Of a stretch of DNA of 64,000 bases, positions 59,923-64,000 are shown in pieces. Made by a program: the position numbers and the translations under genes. The stretch lies in NCBI GenBank assembly GCA_964020085.1, contig OZ026598.1:22304605-22368604 (forward strand), in the 5' to 3' direction. The notes under the pieces are model-generated. The model made no database searches and had not been told where the DNA came from. It saw only the letters and a list, made by a program, of their open reading frames with translations. The stretch comes from Micromussa lordhowensis (Eukaryota; Cnidaria; Anthozoa; Scleractinia; Lobophylliidae). Every line of letters begins with the position of its first letter. Position 1 is the stretch's first letter.

Positions 59923-60559
59923 TTGTGGATCTGTTCGGCGTAAATTGGTGATTAAAACAGTGAAATGGTCTCTATCTATACAAGTGATGTTTTGTCGAAG
60001 TTTTTTATGATGCACCATTGAAATTTATCAACTATTCTACAAGACAGAAGTTTATCTGTCAGCACATCCTGGTGAGGTGCATTGTCTCTATCTATAGAAA
60101 CGATGCTTATCAAGGATTTTATTATGCATCGCTGATTCTGCTGGACCTCAATTTTCGGGAGAGTTAGGCTAACAACAACGAGGGGTTCTTTAGGAGGTTC
60201 TCAACACGGCAATACCACAAAAAAAATTGTTTTTAATACCGACCAAAATGACCCAAAATGTTGAAAAACTGAATCCCGCAGGTTATGAGAATACCGAAAT
60301 TTAAGATTCGAATTACCGAAATACTGCATGAAAAGTTCCCTAATACCGCAAACCCCAATGTCCCCCTCAACAGACAGTAAGACAGCTTTAAACTCGTAAA
60401 ATGTTCTATTCAATTGAAACATTCCTACTTACAAACTGATTTCGATAACTAAAAGATGGTCAAAGTAACTAAAAACACCTAAATTCTAATTGCTACGCAC
60501 TAAGTCTACAGATTTTCTGTTTCGCAAAAAAAGCATCAATTGCTTCTCAGCAATCGCGC
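59923..60559. other. Right flank of the transposon; degenerate repeats
   Basis: GTCTCTATCTATACAAGTGA near 59968 and GTCTCTATCTATAGAAACGA near 60084 mark two imperfect copies of a unit of about 116 bp. Words of the type AATACCGAAAT recur between 60230 and 60350. No gene. Confidence 0.5.
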
Positions 60560-61300
60560 CACAAAATGTCTTGTTGACCTGCAGCCACGGGAAAAAAAAA
60601 AGAAAAACAGTGTCCTTGACTTTAGAAATTTTATCCTGCATCAAGGGGACGTTTGCTCATGACTCCCCTGACATTCCTTCCTTCCAACTCATGTGGCATG
60701 AAGAAGAACCGGACAAGTTGAACAGCAAAGCTTTTCGAAGAAGTTGACCTGGAATGCAGTTTGAAGATCACAGAATCTTCATCGTCTGCCTGGGTAGCTG
60801 GGGTAGTAAATGGCTAAACCAGTAATTCAGTAGGCGTTGTATTTAACAGCTGAACTGGAGGTGTATTTAACGGCTGAATCGGTGGTTCTGTCGGTGTATT
60901 TAACGGCTGAACTGGAGGTGCTGGCGAAGTAAACGGCTGGACTGGCAGTGCTGTTGGCTCTGAGGGGCTGCTGAGGATGGTGATTAGTGTGTCAAGGCGT
61001 TCCAGCGTTAGCTTATGGTAACAGCTTATCTGAGCAGCTTATCTGCTGCTCGGATATTTGTGCAACCAGCCCCAGGACCTCCGATTGGTTGTCTGCCAGG
61101 CTCCCGAATAGACTGCGCGGTACAGTACGCCGAACTGGAGAAATAATACTGTCAAGCTGTGGCGAGTCGACGCTTAAACAACATCTGACTGGTGTAGCTG
61201 TTGATGGTTGCTGTGGAGTTCTTTGGACAACTACATGTAACGGTTGCTGAGGAGTTGCTTAAACAACTAACGGTTGCTGAGGGGCTGGTGATGGTGGTGA
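60560..61300 (-). pseudogene. Decayed proline-rich frame, possibly a BEN-gene remnant
   Basis: Minus strand: SVDSPQLDSIISPVRRTVPR, GSLADNQSEVLGLVAQISEQ, then a repetitive linker with PVQPLNTP units, then LEGRNVRGVMSKRPLDAG followed by a stop. The NVRG...KRPLD words recall the first half of a BEN domain and the proline-rich linker recalls the BEN gene of the neighbouring transposon. Several stops and frame changes make it nonfunctional. Weak assignment. Confidence 0.4.
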
Positions 61301-61561
61301 GTACAGGGCGACAACTTCTGCCTTTAAAGATTTATAAAAAAAGAATTACCATATGTGGCGCGATTTAGGGACAGGGTTTTTCTGTAGGGCTGCTTGTAGG
61401 GCCCTACAAGCCCTACAAGATGGCTCGCAGTACTTAAAGACAGAGTTACTAAAAGCCTCATATATACACCTTCATGCATAGTTACAAGATGGCTGGGAGT
61501 ACTCCAAGATGCAATTGCTAAAAGCATCATATACATACCTACAAGCGTAGTGTCCCACCTT

Positions 61562-61985
61562 CATGTCCTACAAGCCCTACATGTCCTACAAGCCCTACAT
61601 GCCCTACAAGTCCTACATGCCCTACAAGCCCTACATGCCCTACATGCCCTACATGTCCTACAACCCCTACATACCCTACAACCCCTACATGTCCTACAAG
61701 CCCTACAAGCCCTACATGCCCTACAAGCCCTACAAGCCCTACATGTCCTACAAGCCCTACAAGCCCTACATGTCCTACAAGCCCTACAAGCCCTACAAGC
61801 CCTACATGCCCTACAAGCCCTACATGTCCTACAAGCCCTACATGTCCTACAAGCCCTACATGTCCTACAAGCCCTACATACCCTATAAGCCCTACATACC
61901 CTACAAGCCCTACAACCCCTACATGTCCTACAACCCCTACAAGTCCTACAAGCCCTACAAGCCCTACAACCCCTACATGCCCTTA
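61562..61985. repeat. 9-bp minisatellite (CCCTACAAG / TCCTACATG), about 47 copies
   Basis: Units CCCTACAAG, CCCTACATG, TCCTACAAG, TCCTACATG and AACCCCTAC follow each other without a break in the 9-bp frame. Two plus-strand frames stay open across it ([12 protein letters not shown] and [12 protein letters not shown]), because the period is a multiple of three. Units also occur singly at 61400-61420 and 62145-62160. Confidence 0.97.
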
Positions 61986-62756
61986 TACATACATATTTTT
62001 ACATACTTTTTTTGGTGTCTTATATATAGTACATCGACAATAGTCCAAATAAATTTACTAAAATTTAATTAAGTTTTTTTCTAATTTCACAACAGTCATG
62101 TATATGCTTTGCAATTATTTTCTGTATTTTCTGTAGCTTGTAGTATGTCCTACAAGCCCTGCATTTGTGTGATGATCCGTCTGCATACGAACACATGGCA
62201 GAAGAAGAGAAGTTTTTTGCGGGGGAAAGTCAGCACAAATATTGTGTATAATACACTCAAAAGAGACATATGCACACACCTTTCACGGTAGATCCCCCAA
62301 AAGTATTGAGAGTTTTTAGAACTGGTTGGCCTGCGAACTTTGTGTGAGATATCTTTATGAGCGAACATTTGTCATGCACTTGGTTTTCAATCCTCTTGTT
62401 TTCAATGTTTCATGGAATGATACCGCTTGTAAAAAATCTGTTCCATTTTGCAATTTGGAGAAGATCAGAAATGTGATCTGTTTTTGGAATAAATGAGTAA
62501 AGGGAAATATTCTACCTGATTTGATGGTTACAAAAACACAAAACAATGTCGTGGACAAGCATGGGTTCAATTCTTTTAAAAACACTGGCATTGCAAGTTT
62601 TACAGACTAAACTTGTAAATTCAGGTCACGACTATGTTAGTCCATAGGAAAAAAGACAGCAGCGACATGAACAAAAAGTGTTAACTTATTCAAAATAAAG
62701 CCCAACGATATGCATATAGTTAACAAATTTAGTTTTGCTGCCACATTTGTTTTCCA
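61986..62756. other. No gene recognised
   Basis: A+T-rich sequence between the minisatellite and the PHD-finger exon. One isolated TCCTACAAGCCCT unit near 62147 suggests that the array once spread further. Confidence 0.5.
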
Positions 62757-63721
62757 CTAATTGCAGTCACTACAGATATAGTTGACCATCTTTAGCTTGG
62801 CTTCGTTTAAGATCATCCCAACACATCGCAAGTGTTGCCACTGTTGGCATTTTACACACTGGATGTGTCCTGTCAGTCGGGCCTTTTTATAGCACTTGTT
62901 GCAAGTGTCTTTGTCTTGGTTGTTTCTCTTTGTGGATGTGGACCTGGTTGTTTTCTTTTGATCCACCCTGTTCATTGCTGGCTCCTCGTCTCGCATTGTT
63001 ACTTGAAATGGCAAACCTTTTCAAAAGCAATGAAATATTACGTAGTCATACATTCTTCCTGATTTTAGCTCATTGCTTATTTTCCTGGTTCCTGTTTTCT
63101 ATCTTTCTCGTGTCTTAACTGTCATATGCTACATTTAGTTGATTGCATGCCATTGCTGTTTCATTGATAACTATAATTCACTTACTTTTTTTAACATTCC
63201 TCTTCGGTAAGGAATACTATTTTTTAACACATTGACTACCTAGTCAACTGCCATATATAACACACCATTAGAAAAATTATTGTCTCTGGTATCTTATCAA
63301 TCATTTAACATTATGCAGAGGAAGTTCCCCTTTTTTGAAAATCATCCAAAACTGAAGAGAATTAATGCTTTGAAAAATATTTTACTCCTTTATTAAGAAT
63401 GAACTTTTTTTGAGCAAATGCAGAAACTAATCATGACTAATAGGGTGTGCCTGATCTCCTGTGGAGCAACTCCCCCCATCCTTTATTTAGCCCCGAAATG
63501 ATGAGTTGCTATTTTAAATTATTTATAACAATGCATACATTAAATAAAATGTAGATTTTATCACCAGAGAGCCATTATGGCTAATTTGTAAAACTCATAA
63601 TTATTTATGATTTAAACACACCAGAGCTATAAAATATGTTTTAAATAACAATATTGGAATTTGTAATTACCATTTCCACGACTAGTGCTGGAGGTATTTG
63701 TTGACCGCTGATTTTCTGATT
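62757..63721 (-). CDS. PHD-finger protein, last two exons
   Basis: Terminal exon 62757..63016 follows a ..gcttttgaaaag acceptor; the preceding exon 63671..63721 (acceptor ..gtcttacag, donor gtaatt) joins in phase (SENQRSTNTSSTSRGN then LPFQVTMRDEEPAMNR). After a basic linker (KKTTRSTSTKRNNQ) the C terminus is DTCNKCYKKARLTGHIQC, VKCQQWQHLRC and YICSDCN, a compact PHD finger with C-x2-C, C-x2-C, H-x2-C and C-x2-C pairs and the Trp before the His-Cys pair. PHD fingers usually read histone tails; fingers of this short type also end many retrotransposon and transposon proteins. Upstream exons lie outside the window or are unseen. Confidence 0.6.
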
Positions 63722-64000
63722 CTGTAAGACAAACATCATTTTGCAAAATGCACAGTCAGGTGTGTATATCTCAAGGACTTTCTCATTCCTTCCAAGGGTC
63801 TTAATTTATAATGAGATTGGGACAAACGCAATAAGCAATTCTTCATGTCAAAGGCAGAGCAATGAGTAACAATTGATCTACAGAATGATTTTGTGTCTAT
63901 AGTGCCTCTCCCCACCCTTAACGTAAGTCCCATACCACATTTTAAACAAACAGGTCTTTAAAGCCAAGCCCTCTAATAAGCACCCCTGGGCCAGCACTAA
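63722..64000. other. Upstream intron or flank of the PHD gene
   Basis: No exon or repeat recognised up to the end of the window. Confidence 0.4.

Noticed and set aside
52166..60100. The two flanks of the 7.2-kb transposon as a long direct duplication
   Set aside because: Only scattered words agree between 52505-52600 and 59930-60040; too weak without alignment.
61562..61985. Telomeric repeat
   Set aside because: The unit is 9 bp (CCCTACAAG), not the hexamer used by animals, and it is internal.

Overview
This is an animal nuclear genome window, A+T rich, with spliced genes and a very high load of transposable elements. The mix of elements (CACTA-like tnp2, two tyrosine-recombinase retroelements, BEL/Pao, Harbinger, Tx1/L1-like and L2/CR1-like LINEs, a MULE-like foldback element) and the HIRAN, BEN and DUF7869-type proteins fit a marine invertebrate, most likely an anthozoan cnidarian. 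That assignment is inference. No rRNA gene, functional tRNA gene or bacterial-style operon was found.

Layout. 1-498: 79-bp satellite. 1025-15609 (minus): small exons of a probable host gene with an N-terminal SAM domain; its largest intron (2609-13358) holds two nearly complete LINEs lying head to tail in the sense direction (2655-8250 and 8255-12780) plus a tRNA-like SINE. 15804-26759 (plus): an exon-interrupted tnp2/CACTA-like transposase gene, now broken by two frameshifts and by a 4.3-kb tyrosine-recombinase retroelement (21679-25958, minus) with textbook split direct repeats (A1-ORFs-B1-A2-B2). 28.0-32.2 kb: a Harbinger-type nuclease gene, its probable Myb/SANT partner and an orphan exon. 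33.5-36.9 kb: a LINE tail and a second, decayed tnp2 copy split by a 5'-truncated LINE. 36931-41060 (minus): BEL/Pao pol remnant with a 1.1-kb MULE-like element (10-bp target duplication) inside its integrase. 41-45 kb: eroded coding debris and a Harbinger pseudogene. 45.5-50.7 kb (minus): a second DIRS-like element, itself hit by a 0.9-kb LINE with an 8-bp target duplication. 51.8-52.2 kb: a LINE 3' fragment.

52701-59918 is the most interesting block: a complete-looking 7.2-kb DNA transposon with about 45-bp terminal inverted repeats, an ATAT target duplication, and subterminal arrays of TAACGG (about 16 and 14 copies) that run in the same direction at both ends. It carries a single-exon 580-codon gene of the DUF7869 type (candidate transposase) and a three-exon BEN-domain gene, both on the minus strand, with consistent splice phases. 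I could not place it in a named superfamily.

60.5-64 kb holds a decayed proline-rich reading frame that may end in a BEN remnant, a 9-bp minisatellite that is open in two frames, and a two-exon PHD-finger gene fragment. The window is mostly a stack of nested insertions whose relative order can be read from the junctions.
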